From Rhizophagus irregularis (taxonomy: Eukaryota; Glomeromycota; Glomeromycetes; Glomerales; Glomeraceae): 64,000 bases of DNA. The translations under genes were made by a program, and so were the position numbers. The notes beneath the pieces were generated by a model that had not been told where the DNA came from, did no database searches, and worked only from the letters and a program-made list of their open reading frames with translations. This document shows, one piece after another, positions 48,621 to 59,919 of the stretch; the stretch's first letter is position 1, and each line of letters opens with the position of its first letter. The DNA lies in NCBI RefSeq assembly GCF_026210795.1, contig NC_089436.1, forward strand, positions 4,836,001 through 4,900,000. Reading direction: 5' to 3'.

Positions 48621-50534
48621 ATGTCTGAATCAAACGCTGGACAGATTATCGTAAGACAGACACCGGATCAATCAAATGCGCTGACCATTTCAGAATCTAG
48701 TGGTACTTTAATACAAACGGTTCGTACAGATCTATATTGAGTATAATTTTTCAAAAAAAATAGTTTTAACTTTCGTTGATCGCTTTATAGATTAAACGTA
48801 CCTCGGGTCTTCAAGCGCCGATAATGCTATTACTCGGGCATCAGGTGTGAGGTTGTTATCTTATTTAGAATGTTTTCAAAAAGAAATTTTTTGTTTTATA
48901 GTCAAATTTACTTTAAATAATTTTATTGAATTTCAGGGAGAAATATTCACTGTAAGATTTAATCCTTCCGGAGAGCACATAGCTTCTGGTTCATTTGATA
49001 GAACTATATGTAAGAGAATTATTTCTATACTTCGGCTTAAAATTATATGTGCAAGAGGATGTAAACAAAAATACCTGACTAGTAATAAATTCATTGAATT
49101 GCTAACTTTCTATTAGTATTATGGAACACATATGGTGATTGCATTAATTATGGCGTATTAAAAGGTCATAATGGGGCGATTATGGAACTTCAATGGTCAC
49201 GAGATTCTAGGTAAGTTGCCTGAATACCTTTTGAACATCTTTAATCATGAATTCATCATTTTTTTTTTAGTAAGATTTTTTCGTGCGCTACAGATAAAAC
49301 TGTTGGCGTATGGGATGTAACAACCGGAACAAGAATAAAAAAGTTCAAAGGCCACACATCATTTGTTAATAGTGTATCTTCTGCTCGTAGGGGAAATGAA
49401 ATTCTAGTCAGTGGTAGTGATGATGGTACCATTAAGGTGAATATTGTAGACATCGAGGAAATACAAGGTTTACTTAGTAATAAGACGATTAACATAAAAT
49501 ATTTGAGTTGTTAGATATGGGACCTTCGACAAAAAGATGCTGTTGACACTTTTATTCATCAGTACCAAATTACGGCTACATGTTTTAGCGAAGCTGGGGA
49601 TTTGGTGTTTGCAGGCTGTTTGGATAACGATATTACGGTAAATAATTTCTTTATCTCGTCGTCTTTGTTCTTAAGAAAAAAAGCGTAGCATTTCATGATG
49701 ATGATTAATGTCCAATTACTGTAAGACCGTATATCTAATACAATATGGTTAGACGTGTATACCTGATAAATACAGTTATTATTGATAAATTTGTACAACA
49801 TTATTTAAAATAATTAATTTGTCATTTTAAATTACGCTAGGCCTGGGATTTGAGGAAGAAAGCCCATGCTTATATTCTCAAAGGACATCAAGATACTATA
49901 TCTGGTATTAGATTGAGTCCTGATGGATCTTATCTTCTATCTAACGCGATGGATAACACAGGTAATTTTTATTATCATATCATATAATCAAATGGGCACA
50001 TCTTTATTAATTAATTAGTAATAACAATAACAATAACAATAACAAAAAAAAAAAATATTAATTTTATTTTTTTTAATTTAGTTCGAGTCTGGGATGTTAA
50101 GCCTTTCGCTCCAACCAACCGTCTTCTTAAAATTTTCGAAGGTAAAAAGTATTAAAATATGTTCTATTAAATATTTCTATTTATTAATATCCAAATCCTA
50201 TTACTTTTTTAAAGGTGCACCTCATAGTTTTGAGAAGAATTTAATCAGGCCCGCTTGGTCATCTGATGGTTCACAGATAGCCTCAGGAAGCGGTGACCGA
50301 ACAGTTATGATATGGGATTTCTCTAGTCGTAAAATTTTATACAAATTACCTGGACACAAAGGTTGCGTCAATGAAGTAGACTTCCATCCTAAAGAGCCTA
50401 TTAGTAAGTTTCCTTAAATTTTTATCACTAATTTAAATCATTCTTTCGTTAAATTACTTTCTTAATCAATAGTTGTTTCCGGAAGTACCGATCGACAAAT
50501 TTTCTTAGGTGAAATCAATCCAAGTAGTGTTTAG
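48621..50534 (+). CDS. U5 snRNP 40 kDa WD40 protein (SNRNP40/Spf38)
   Basis: Ten exons (48621-48719, 48791-48844, 48937-49009, 49117-49210, 49271-49436, 49515-49637, 49841-49961, 50082-50141, 50215-50403, 50473-50534) sum to 1,041 nt, or 346 residues, the normal length. After a short tail the protein starts LQAPIMLLLGHQGEIFTVRF, the hallmark of the family. Seven WD40 blades follow, with for example SGSFDRTILLWN, LKGHNGAIMEL, CATDKTVGVWD, GHTSFVNSV, SGSDDGTIKIWD, GCLDNDITAWDLR, LLSNAMDNTVRVWD, SGSGDRTVMIWD and LPGHKGCVNEVDFHP. The protein is part of the U5 snRNP and the Prp8 complex in the spliceosome. All introns are GT-AG. The high intron count fits a conserved old gene. Confidence 0.95.
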
Positions 50535-51089
50535 ACATATAAGCATGTTCGGATTATTTGAATTTTTTTTTTTATCTTTGGATCATTAAGTTCCAGTTAA
50601 TGTATCTTTACAAAACTCAATAAATAGATTACATGACATAGAAATATCAGATTGTGATTTTATTTGCAACTTACATTCGTTTATTATATGGTATTTGTCA
50701 GTGAAATGAAACCAAACATTTCAACCAATTTGTCAAAATCAGTGGGATTAATGAACAATTGGACTATTGGTATTGTTCAGTCCAAATTCAAATTTTATTG
50801 GACTATTGGACTATGATCAATTCCAATTACAATTATATTACTACAAATAAGCTTGAAACGATTAATAAAATTATTGAAAATTAAGTATTGAATTATAAGA
50901 ACTAAATTGGACTTGGACCAAATCCAATTAGTCCAAGTCCAATAGTCCAAATTTTTTCAATTGGACTTTGTCCAATTCCATTACTGCAGTCAAAATAAAT
51001 TAAAACTCTCATTGTAAATATACAATAATATCGATCAACCAAAAGAGTTTAATAAGAGGAATATTGAATTTACACATTATTACGAGTGA
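50535..51089. other. Convergent intergenic region with a MITE
   Basis: The region between the stops of U5-40K (+) and the PPR gene (-) is mostly taken up by the hAT-like element at 50740-50988. Confidence 0.6.
50740..50988. mobile_element. hAT-like MITE rich in TTGGACT repeats
   Basis: It is flanked by a perfect 8-bp direct repeat, GTCAAAAT, at 50732-50739 and 50989-50996. The left end begins CAGTGGGATTAATG and the right end reads TGCAGTAATGGAATTGGAC on the other strand, so the termini are related but offset by two bases. The interior holds many inverted and direct copies of TTGGACT/AGTCCAA, enough to form a long hairpin. It is non-coding. Confidence 0.65.
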
Positions 51090-52743
51090 TTAAGTTTTAC
51101 TTCTTTTTTTTGCTTCAGCTATTTTAATTTTAATTTCCCTTAAGTTATTTGTATAACGTTTAATTTCTTCAACGGTTAAACCTGATCGTTTATTTTTTAA
51201 CAGTGATGTATAGGCTTTTTTTATCTTTTTAAGTAATTTTTTATAATGATATATTTTCTTCTTCTCATTTTCCATTTGAGTATTAAAATTTTGTAATGTA
51301 ATCTCATGAGATAAATTCAATAACCATTTAACTTCAGTCGATGAATTATTCTTAACCCTTTGAATTTCAGCTAATTCAAACATCGCATTTAAAATACGTG
51401 GATCAAATACTTTTGTATTATTATGTAACATTTTTATATATAAATTTTTAGCCGTAGTCCAATCTTCATTAATCTTGCACGAAGTAATCAATAAATCATA
51501 AGTTTGTATATTTAGACGTAAACCTCTTTCCTGAATTGTTTCTTTCAACGAAATAGCTTTGTCACATTCTCCTGCCTTGTTGCACAAATTTATTAATTTG
51601 TTGAAAATATAAATATCTAAAGATAAGTCAGGAAATTGACTTAATGCATCATCAAATAATTTGATTCCTTTTTCATAATGTTTTTTAACACAAATATCAA
51701 GTATAACATCTAAAGTTTGCGGTGATAGATTGCAAATAAATGATGGTGATTTTGAAACATTCACATCAGATTCCAATCCATAAACATATTTAATTATTTC
51801 TAACCCTTTCTGATAATCATGATGATTTTTGCAAACTAACAACATAGAACGTACAAGATTATCATCTATTATAATATTATCAAATCTTTTAGCTAAACCC
51901 CATTCCAATTCTTGATCAATTTCTTTTTGTTTATCTTTAGAATTTTTAGGATTGATATTCAATTGATCCCATAATTTCAATGCAACATAATATCCAGAAT
52001 CATGTCTTGCGCATGAATTAAGTATTATAGTATAAGTTTCTTGATTTGGTTTCCAATCGCCTTTGTTAATTAATTCATTATAATTTTCTATTAAAGCTTC
52101 AAAATTATTTGACCTAGAACAAACTTTAAGGAAACAATTAACATGGATTACATTGATCTTAACCTGATTATGTCGTGTTGATATTTGTTGTAAATCTTCT
52201 AATAAATGTTTTGCTTGTGTAATATTATCTTCAAATGTTTGATTTTCTGCGATTCCATTTAATAGAATTGTATACGTTTGTTGATTTGGAACAAATGAAT
52301 GTTTTTTCATCTTTTAGATTATGAGAAATTCATTAATAAGCTTCGAAAAAAAACAAGCAACTTTTATTGTGTTTTACCTGATTTAGTAAACGAATTCCCA
52401 ATGTAATTCTTCCTCTTTTAACACATTCATCAATTAAATGATTCCAAACTACTTCTGATTGAGCACTCTTTTTAGTATTTAATGCAATTGATATTGCATC
52501 TTCTAATTTATCTTGCTCGCCAAGTTTTTTAATTAGTTTAGATAATAAGTATGGATCATCGGGAACTTTAATTTCTGGATTAATATTTGTAATAGGAATT
52601 TTTATTCGACAACATGGAATAGTTTTTGAAAAAGAACGTATAAAAGGTGATGTTTGAGGTGAAACATTAAGAATGGAATTCGTAACCATATATTTTATAA
52701 TCGATTTTTTAAAAGAAAAATATTTTGCGGTTCTACTAAACAT
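51090..52743 (-). CDS. Mitochondrial pentatricopeptide repeat (PPR) protein
   Basis: Two exons (52378-52743 and 51090-52310) give 528 residues. The N-terminus (MFSRTAKYFSFKKSIIKYMV) is rich in Lys, Arg, Ser and hydrophobics and lacks acids, as in a mitochondrial presequence. From about residue 75 on there are PPR-like helix pairs of about 35 residues, for example VVWNHLIDECVKRGRITLGIRLLNQMKK, QTYTILLNGIAENQ, ETYTIILNSCARHDSG, IYIFNKLINLCNKAGECDKAI and QTYDLLITSCKINEDWTTAK. The last 100 residues are basic and likely coiled-coil (EKKKIYHYKKLLKKIKKAYT). PPR proteins bind organelle RNA to aid its processing, stability or translation. The exact target cannot be told. No close named relative is recognised, and the gene appears intact. 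Confidence 0.85.
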
Positions 52744-53178
52744 TATTTATAAATTCGAGCAAAAGTTTGATTTTTTTTTTGTCCCATACTTATATTACTG
52801 TAATAGTGATAATTCCGCGGATTTTGCCGTAATAAAATCAAGTTTAAATACAGGTTTTATTTTGCGAAAAACGATCAATTAATAGTTTTATAGTAATTTC
52901 ATATTACTAACGGATAAATAAAAAAATTAATATGCTCAGGTTTATTAACTTTTTTTTTAAATGCTAATATATTATTTGATAATTCAAATTATTATAAAGC
53001 ATTATTTGCCTATTAAGTTAAAAAGAACAGTCAAAAACAAGACATTAATATCGTATTTTTTAAACTCTATTTTTATCCGATTATCGGATTACTAATAAGA
53101 AACAAACCCCATGAAGAGACAAAAAATAAAAGATAATGAAAATAAAGGAAATTAAAAGGGATTATTAAAGACAATCTA
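52744..53178. other. PPR gene upstream region
   Basis: The region lies between the PPR start (52743) and the HAP3 stop (53179), both on the minus strand. It is A+T-rich with no clear motif. It should hold the PPR promoter and the HAP3 3' end. Confidence 0.5.
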
Positions 53179-53944
53179 TTAACTTGGGTTATTATCACCG
53201 AGATAATTTTGATGTTGCACTATTATACGAAAAAAAAAATTTGTTAAGATTATTATTAAATAAATTCGGGAAAACTTTTTCACTTACCCGGATAATAACC
53301 AGCCGTTGCATGTTGTTGAGATTGTTGTGTTGAATACATATCAGTTACGTTCGCTCCTTCTTCCTCTTTTTCTTTGGAATTTGCAGAAGAGCGTTCTATT
53401 TTTGTGGTCTAGTCAAATTATAAATTATATAAATTTATTAATAATATGCGAATAAATAATAATCCTTCAAAATAAAAATGAATTATTTCTAATACCTCTC
53501 GATACTTGGCTAAATATATCTTTAGTGCATCTGCATAATTTTCAAATCCTAAAGATTGCATCGCCCATAAAATATCTTCACCGTTGATTGTTTTTCTTTT
53601 TTCTTGTTGACAACGATCGCTTGCCGTGCAAATAAACAAAAATCAAGGAGGTTAAGGGAATATATGAAGATAAAGTTTTAACAGATTTCATTACGTGTTT
53701 TACAAATTTAATTATAACGAATTTAAAAAGAGCTATTTGATAATAAAGGATATTCGCTTGTTATAAATGATATAAATTCGGAAACACATTCTTGTACGCA
53801 TTCTTTAGCTTCTTTAGCTATTTTTGCGTTTTCTGGTAAAGCGCGTTTCATTATACGCGCTACATTTGCTATTGGAAGAAATCGATCTTGTTCTTTAAAA
53901 TCTTCGACTTCATCGTCTCCAGATGGGTGTGCTCCTTCAGACAT
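53179..53944 (-). CDS. HAP3: CCAAT-binding factor subunit HAP3/NF-YB
   Basis: Four exons (53754-53944, 53496-53625, 53288-53408, 53179-53219) give 160 residues. HAP3 pairs with HAP5 as a histone-fold dimer, binds HAP2, and the trimer recognises CCAAT boxes in promoters. The histone-fold core is almost complete: [90 protein letters not shown] Gln/His tail (STQQSQQHA) follows. Introns 2 and 3 are GT-AG. Intron 1 (53626-53753) begins ATATCCTTT and ends AC. Only these borders restore SFITSE-ASDRC, and a CCCTTAAC branch-like sequence lies inside, so it looks like a U12-type intron. A CCAAT box (54174-54178, minus-strand orientation AGCCAATC) lies 230 bases upstream of the start, which would allow self-regulation. 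Confidence 0.95.
53626..53753 (-). other. U12-type (AT-AC) intron in HAP3
   Basis: Read on the minus strand, the intron starts ATATCCTTTATT, the exact U12 5' splice consensus. It ends TTTATTTGCAC, with AC as last two bases. Near its 3' end it holds TTCCCTTAAC, one base off the U12 branch consensus TTCCTTAAC. Splicing here joins GA to G, giving GAG GCA AGC GAT (E A S D), as the conserved HAP3 core demands. There is no in-frame GT-AG choice that does this. The branch point lies about 26 bases before the end, which is longer than usual for such introns. Confidence 0.85.
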
Positions 53945-55283
53945 GGTGAGTGTGATGAAGAAAAATTAGAGAAAGGGTTAAGATCTAAAGTCTCCAATAA
54001 ATAAAACAAACTTTCAAAAGACGTGAAACGCGGCGTATTTAAGTTGTAATACTAATATTAGTTAAATTAGTAGTTATAACTTTTTGTGGTACTCGCGGCA
54101 GACAAAGGAGTAAAGTTCATCCTGCATACTTAAAAATTCTGTTGAGCAATGTCGGAGATTTTGTGGATGTGCGATTGGCTGCAAATAATGTCCACGTTAA
54201 ATGCCGAAAATTGCGTAATTGCACGACAAAGTTTGCGACACGTGACTCATCAAAGTTTATCAAGTTTATCACATATTAGTTTCGATTGAAAAGGAATAGA
54301 CATTCACAGAATTTACTTTTTTTTGCTTGACAGTTTTTTTTCGGGTTTGAAATTAATAATTGTAAAGTACAAAATTGTGTATTTAATATATTTAAATCCT
54401 GACATAACTTGTAAGTTTGTATTAACTATATTTTAGTCTAAACTTTGAAAGTTTGGATTAGTTTTTCTTTCTTTAAATAACATATTTATACATGGGATAT
54501 TAATACTTTTGTATCATTAATAAATTTTGCTGATCATTTTTTATTATATTTAAATCACTTATTAAAAATCATATATTTGTTAAAAAGATAATATTATTAA
54601 CTTTTTTATAATTCATAATATATATTGAAATGTACTGCGGTTAGCAAAATAGATAATTTTTTTAAGTATATATTTAATTTTATAGTTTTTATTTAATATA
54701 TAATTCTTTTTTATGATAAATTTATTCAACTTTAACAGTAATTATGGAAAATACCATAATTTTAATAGTTTCCAATTACTTTGAAAATTCTGGTATTTCC
54801 ATATTAATAAAAAAAATAGTACTTTATTAAAAATTAAATAAATTTTTATAATTTTTATATTAATATAAAATACAGGTAGGATAAAATATATATTTTATCT
54901 TTAAATTGTAACCTATATATTATGTTGAATACACCTTTTACTTTATGGTCTTAAGGTCTTAAATATATATATATATATATAAATACACTTTTTGCAGATA
55001 GTATGCAAAGTAGAAGTTATGTGGACTTATAAACCCAAAAAATTTTATTATATATAAATATACAAAAAAAAAAAAATAGATCAACTAATTTTATGTATAA
55101 ATCATTAATTTTCTAATATTTCTAGTTTCTGACGTGATTATCTAAAAAAAAGTCGAGATAATATATTTTTTTTTCGTGATATATAAAATCGAATTCAACA
55201 TAGAAGTCGTCATTTTAGATCTTAAATCACAGATTCTTTAATAAAAATTAGCAAGTTATTTCAACTTTCGTACCTTTTCAAAT
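53945..55283. other. Divergent HAP3/TAF14 intergenic region
   Basis: The region is 1.3 kb. The HAP3-proximal part has a CCAAT box at 54174-54178 and CACGTGA near 54240. The middle (about 54360-55000) is extremely A+T-rich, with a (TA)n tract at about 54964-54980. The right end should hold the promoter of the YEATS gene. Confidence 0.55.
54174..54178 (-). promoter_or_regulatory. CCAAT box upstream of HAP3
   Basis: On the minus strand the context is GCAGCCAATCGCAC, fitting the NF-Y consensus (purine-rich, CCAAT, then C/G). It sits 230 bases before the HAP3 start codon, in the right orientation. Confidence 0.5.
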
Positions 55284-56465
55284 ATGAGCGACACAAACCA
55301 GGTATTTTTTTTTTTAAAAAAAAAAATTGGTTTAACTAAACTAATTAAGAAAAATGTGTCATTCTGTAGTCAATAGTTGAAAAAGAGATTGTAGTTGTAA
55401 CCGACCAGGTTTTTAAAAGTGATCTTGGATCGGGAAAAGGTGTTATGAATCTTTTCTTGTTAACTAAAAAATCATGACGTTTATAAAAATAGGAGATATC
55501 AAAGCATTTGAAGCCAACTAATGGTCTTCCAATGCGTAAGTGGAAGGTTTCGATCTTTGCAATTGACGATATGGCAGAACATTGTCCTCTAAATTACGTT
55601 GAAAGAGTTGAATATATCTTACATCCAACATTTGAACCTCCTGAAAGAGGTAATGAGAATATTATTAATAATTTACGAGTTTATTTAACTAATCAAAATA
55701 ATATCACTTAAAATAGTGGTGCGGAAACCTCCATTTACACTTTCTGAAAAAGGTTGGGGCGAGTTTGATATGAAGATAACATTATATTTTACAGATAAAA
55801 CCATTATTCCTTTTACTTTTTTTCATGATCTTAATTTCAAAAAATCTCATTATGAAGTTCCTCACAAACTAGTAAGTACTAACTTTTTTTAGAACATATA
55901 TATACACCTATATAGCAAAATAATGTACTGATTCAATTTTTATTAGACTTTTACGGATCCAAAACCAACATTTCAGTTGTTGCTTTTTCACGAAAAATCT
56001 GATGAATCGTATTCGTCTATGCCCAAGCCTAATAAAAAAAAGACAAAATCATCACTTAATGCTTCCATTAAACGACAAAAAAATGATACATCTGGATCGC
56101 CAAGTTATGAATCTGGTAATTCTTCGCGATCACCGTGTTCTACTAGTGAATCCACGAATGATAAAGAGAATTATAAGGTAGATTATCAAAAATTAGCAAG
56201 AAATCTTTATGCATTGGATGAGGATGACATACTCGAAGTAATACAAATTGTCAATGATCATCGTTCAGATGACATGTACATAAATGAAGATACAGAAGGT
56301 AAAGTTCTCTCTTTCTGACTATTATTTCGGTGAAGTTTCCTAACAAATTTATTAAATAATTTTATAGGAGAATTTCACATAGATTTATACACCCTCGGTG
56401 ATGAATTATTGAGAACACTGTGGGATTTTACTGAATCAAAATTAGACCAAATTTCATCTATTTAA
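55284..56465 (+). CDS. YEATS-domain protein of the TAF14/AF9 type
   Basis: Six exons (55284-55301, 55370-55441, 55505-55649, 55717-55871, 55947-56298, 56368-56465) give 279 residues. YEATS domains read acetylated or crotonylated lysines on histones. Visible YEATS parts are GLPMRKWKVSIFAIDD, NYVERVEYILHPTFEPPERV, VRKPPFTLSEKGWGEFDMKI and TLYFTDKTIIPFTFFHDLNF. A Ser/Lys-rich linker (KPNKKKTKSSLNASIKRQK) follows. The C-terminal domain (VDYQKLARNLYALDEDDILE, VIQIVNDHRSDDMYI, GEFHIDLYTLGDELLRTLWDF) matches the AF9/ENL ANC1-homology and TAF14 ET domains, which fold on short peptides of partner proteins. In yeast TAF14 is shared by TFIID, TFIIF, SWI/SNF, INO80 and NuA3. Donor choice for exon 2 (GTTATG) is the weakest point. 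Confidence 0.9.
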
Positions 56466-56816
56466 GAATTTATGATTAAAGTAAAAAAAGTGAAATGACT
56501 TGAACTCAAAAATTCTTTCTTTAATGTCATCTGGTTTTGTTAAATTTTATCTGAATGTTTATAATCACCAGAATTTGTTACATCTTTTATCTTTTATCAT
56601 TTTCTAATTAATTTGATGAGAAATTTTAAAAATGGTTTAATTTCTTTTAAAGCGAAAGATTTAAATTTAAAAAAAGTAGTGTGAGTTGATTTATGCTGAT
56701 GGAATTTAACATTTAAAAAATTTTTGTCATTTGTAAAGAGATAAATTATAATCAATATCACAATTAATGATACTAGAGTATGAATTATATAAAACTTTGC
56801 GTTTAGAAGCTCACTT
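56466..56816. other. Convergent intergenic region
   Basis: The 351 bases between the YEATS gene (+) and the nucleolin-like gene (-) hold only A+T-rich 3' sequence; no feature is recognised. Confidence 0.6.
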
Positions 56817-58574
56817 TTAATCGAAAGTAATTTTTTTGCCCTGTGGAGGTACTATAGCCCCACGGTTTGCTGCTGCTGTCTTATTGAATCCGCCACGGCT
56901 AGAACCACCTCTGCCACCTCTGCCACCTCTTCCACCTCTTCCACCTCTTCCACGTCTGTTGTCGCTACCTCCACGGCTATTGCCGCCACGCCCTCTGCGA
57001 TTTCCAAAATCTATAATTGTTTAGTAATTAAATTAGTAATAATTATATAAAGCGTGAAAAAAAAGGAAACCTTTCTTACTTGAACCATTATCTCTTTTTC
57101 CCTCACTAAAATCAAGGCGAACGGCTCGCCCACCTATTTCAGTACCATGCAATTCCATTGCTTTTTGAGCTGCATTGGTATCAGCGAATTCTACATACCC
57201 ATATCTTAAATATCGAACACGAATCGAATAAATAAAAATTCGTTTATAAGCGTTTAATAAAAAAAGACGTATCATTAATGCTCACCCTTTTAATTTGCCC
57301 GTGTCTTCGTGAGTTGGTAGTCTAACTGCAACGATCTGACCATAATTGCCGAAAGTTTCCCAGATTTCGTCTTCTATTACATTAAAAGATAGATTTCCTA
57401 TAAAAAGTGTGTTACTGACTTCGCTCGTACCCTTTGAGAAGTTACTCTTTTTCTTGAAGGAACCGGTTTTTTGATCGGCAAGATCTACATTAATTGCTCT
57501 TCCATCAATCTCTCCACCCGCAAATTTCACTGCATTATTGGCACCTTCGGCAGTAGCAAATTCTACATAACCAAACCTAAATAAGACGACATTAATTAGT
57601 TTAGATAAAAGATACAACAATGAATATAACTTTATTTACCCTCTCGATTTGCCAGTGTCCTTATCATAAATAATACGAACATCAGCAATTTCACCAGCTT
57701 CTTCGAATTCTTGGCGTAACCAGTTAACATCAACATTGAATGAGAGATTTCCCACAAAAACTGTCTTACATTCAGACGAATCCTCATTTACTTTTGTTTT
57801 TTTGGATGAATTAAAATTAGAATTATCTAATTTTCGTTTTGGTGGACTTGATTCTACTATAGAATTATTATTTGAATTTTCAATGTCCATAGCAGTATCT
57901 TCAGTTTCTTCTTCAGTATCACTTGAGCTACTACTATCATCAGAAGAATCTTGTCCTTGGTTATTCGAAATATTTTGAACTTTAGAATCTTCAGCGGAAT
58001 CAGAATCCTCTTCTTCTGATGAGCTGGAATCACTAGTTTCATCCTTGTTAACTCCATTATTGACCTTAGTTTCCATAATTTCATTTTCACTAGATTCTGA
58101 ACATTCTGATGATGATGATGAACTATTTTCTGATGTTGTTTCGGTATTTTCACCAGGTCCATCAGTACTAGTATTTTTTATCACTTTTTTATTATTCTTT
58201 TTCTCTGATTCATCGTCAGAACTATCACTTGAGTCGTCAGTGGAACTACTATTATTTTCTTCCTCTAAAACAATTGTTTGATTTTCGGAATCTGTTTCGC
58301 TTTCCTCGTCGGAACTATCGTCGCTGACTTCGCTAGAACTACCATGTTTTTTTGATTTCTTTTTAACACCATTTTTTGTTACAACTTTATTACCATTTTT
58401 CTTTTGAATTTCTTCTTCGCTACTACTGCTTGAACTAGATTCTTCTGTTTCGTCTTCAGATTCAGAACTTGAAGAGATTAATGAGGCCACATTATCTACT
58501 AGTGGTGTTTTTTTGTCTATTTTTGTTCCAGGTTCGCTTAAAGGTTTTACTTTCTTTGTTGGTTTTAAATTCAT
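56817..58574 (-). CDS. Nucleolin/Nsr1/Gar2-like protein
   Basis: Four exons (57640-58574, 57286-57576, 57080-57204, 56817-57010) sum to 1,545 nt, or 514 residues. The layout is that of nucleolin. It starts with a long Ser/Glu/Asp-rich region with basic Lys stretches (residues 30-260), which contains many casein-kinase-2-like sites. Two RRMs follow: RRM1 with TVFVGNLSFNVDVNWL and GKSRGFGYVEFAT, RRM2 with TLFIGNLSFNVIEDEIW and LKGYGYVEFADTNAAQKAM. An RGG tail (NRRGRGGRGGRGGRGGRGG and on) comes next, and the protein ends GKKITFD. Yeast Nsr1 and Gar2 have this same two-RRM plan and act in the nucleolus in pre-rRNA processing and 40S assembly. The frames open on the opposite strand are by-products of the acidic and RGG repeats. 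A TCACATGA motif lies 75 bases upstream. Confidence 0.94.
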
Positions 58575-58648
58575 TATCTAAGAAGTAATAAGAAAAAAAA
58601 TTTTTTTTTTATCTCATCTATCATCGATCTACTATCTAATAATTCTGA

Positions 58649-58656
58649 TCACATGA
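58649..58656. promoter_or_regulatory. TCACATGA motif upstream of the nucleolin-like gene
   Basis: An E-box-like octamer (CACATG core) 75 bases before the start codon. The same octamer, in either orientation, occurs close to several other start codons in the window: 818, 16523, 38223 and 48520. The binding factor is unknown. Confidence 0.35.
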
Positions 58657-59640
58657 TTCAGGTTTATTTTAGTTAGATCTTCGTTATGGTCTTTTTAATG
58701 AATATTTATTAAAATTTTTATTACTTAAAAATTTAAGCAGTAGTTATATTAGGTATAAATCAATTAGACTTGAAAAATCTATATAAAACTAAATTTAAAA
58801 TGAAATTCTTATAAACCAAAAAAATAAAAAATTTATGGTTAAAACTTTTAATAATATATATTTAATATAATTATCATGGCAAATAATTTCTATTTTCTTT
58901 AAATTTGTATATAATATTAATACTTAAAATTTAATTAAATTTCTTATTATTAATTTACATAAAATTAAATAAAATTAAAAAAAAAAAAGTGAACTATATT
59001 AGGAGTAAAATCACCTTAGGTAAATTCACTTTTATTATGTTATATAATTTATACTAAAAGTTAATTGTAAAATTTAAGATGAATTTCAACTTGATTTATA
59101 TATTTCAATATTTTATGGTAAAATTTACCAAAAATAAATTTTACCTTAATTTATATAATATATAAACTAATTTTTAAACAGTTTTATTCATTTATTTTAT
59201 AATACTGCAAAAATTTTATTTTTTAGATTTTTTTTTAGTTTTTTTTTAAATAAATTTTTATATAAATTATATAATATAATAAAGGTAAATTTTATTTGGA
59301 ATTTATCTCTGATAAGTTTCACCTCTAGCAAATATTAAAATTATTCTTTATTATATTAAAATTTAAATTTTTTCAGTTTTAAAAAAAAATAAAAAACAAA
59401 AAAAAATTAAAAAATGGGATTTACAATTTTTAATATAATATTATATATAAAATAATAAATAAAACCATCTAAAAATTAGAAAATTTTAATATAATACATG
59501 TAAATCAAAGTGAATTCACCTTTGTTAAATTTTATATTTTAATAAATATTTATATAAATTAAGAAATTAACCTTTAGTGAATACAAAATTAATTCTTAAA
59601 AAAAAATTTACATTATTATTTTCACATTTTTTTAAAATTA

Positions 59641-59919
59641 GGCCACACCAATTCAATGTTTCGTTTAACATAACCCCCCCCCTGTTTTTGGATTTTTTAT
59701 GTAAAAAAAATACATGTAATTTAGGCCAGAATTAGACAAATCTTTAAGTTTTAGCCGGAATTATCATCCAAAATTTTTGCTCACTTTTTTGGTCAAAATT
59801 TTGGCCAAAATTAATGGTAATTCTGGCCATGTATTTTATTTTATGTATTATTTTTTGTTCCCCCCCCCTAGATTGGGACCCCTATGTTATGTTAAACAAA
59901 GAATTGGCTTGGAGCGGCC
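59641..59919. mobile_element. PIF/Harbinger-type MITE (279 bp)
   Basis: The ends are GGCCACACCAA...TGTTTCGTTTAACATAAC and, on the other strand, GGCCGCTCCAAGCCAATTC...TTTGTTTAACATAA, about 33 bases with a few differences. The 3-bp direct repeat TTA stands at 59638-59640 and 59920-59922. GGCC ends with a TTA/TAA duplication are typical of PIF/Harbinger. The interior has C8/C9 runs and GGCCAGAATT/AATTCTGGCC inverted pieces. It is non-coding. Confidence 0.8.

Noticed and set aside
56836-57024. Pro/Leu-rich plus-strand frame
   Set aside because: It is the complement of the RGG tail of the nucleolin-like gene.
57736-58281. Plus-strand frames rich in Ser, Phe and Leu
   Set aside because: They are complements of the Ser/Glu/Asp-rich region of the nucleolin-like gene.
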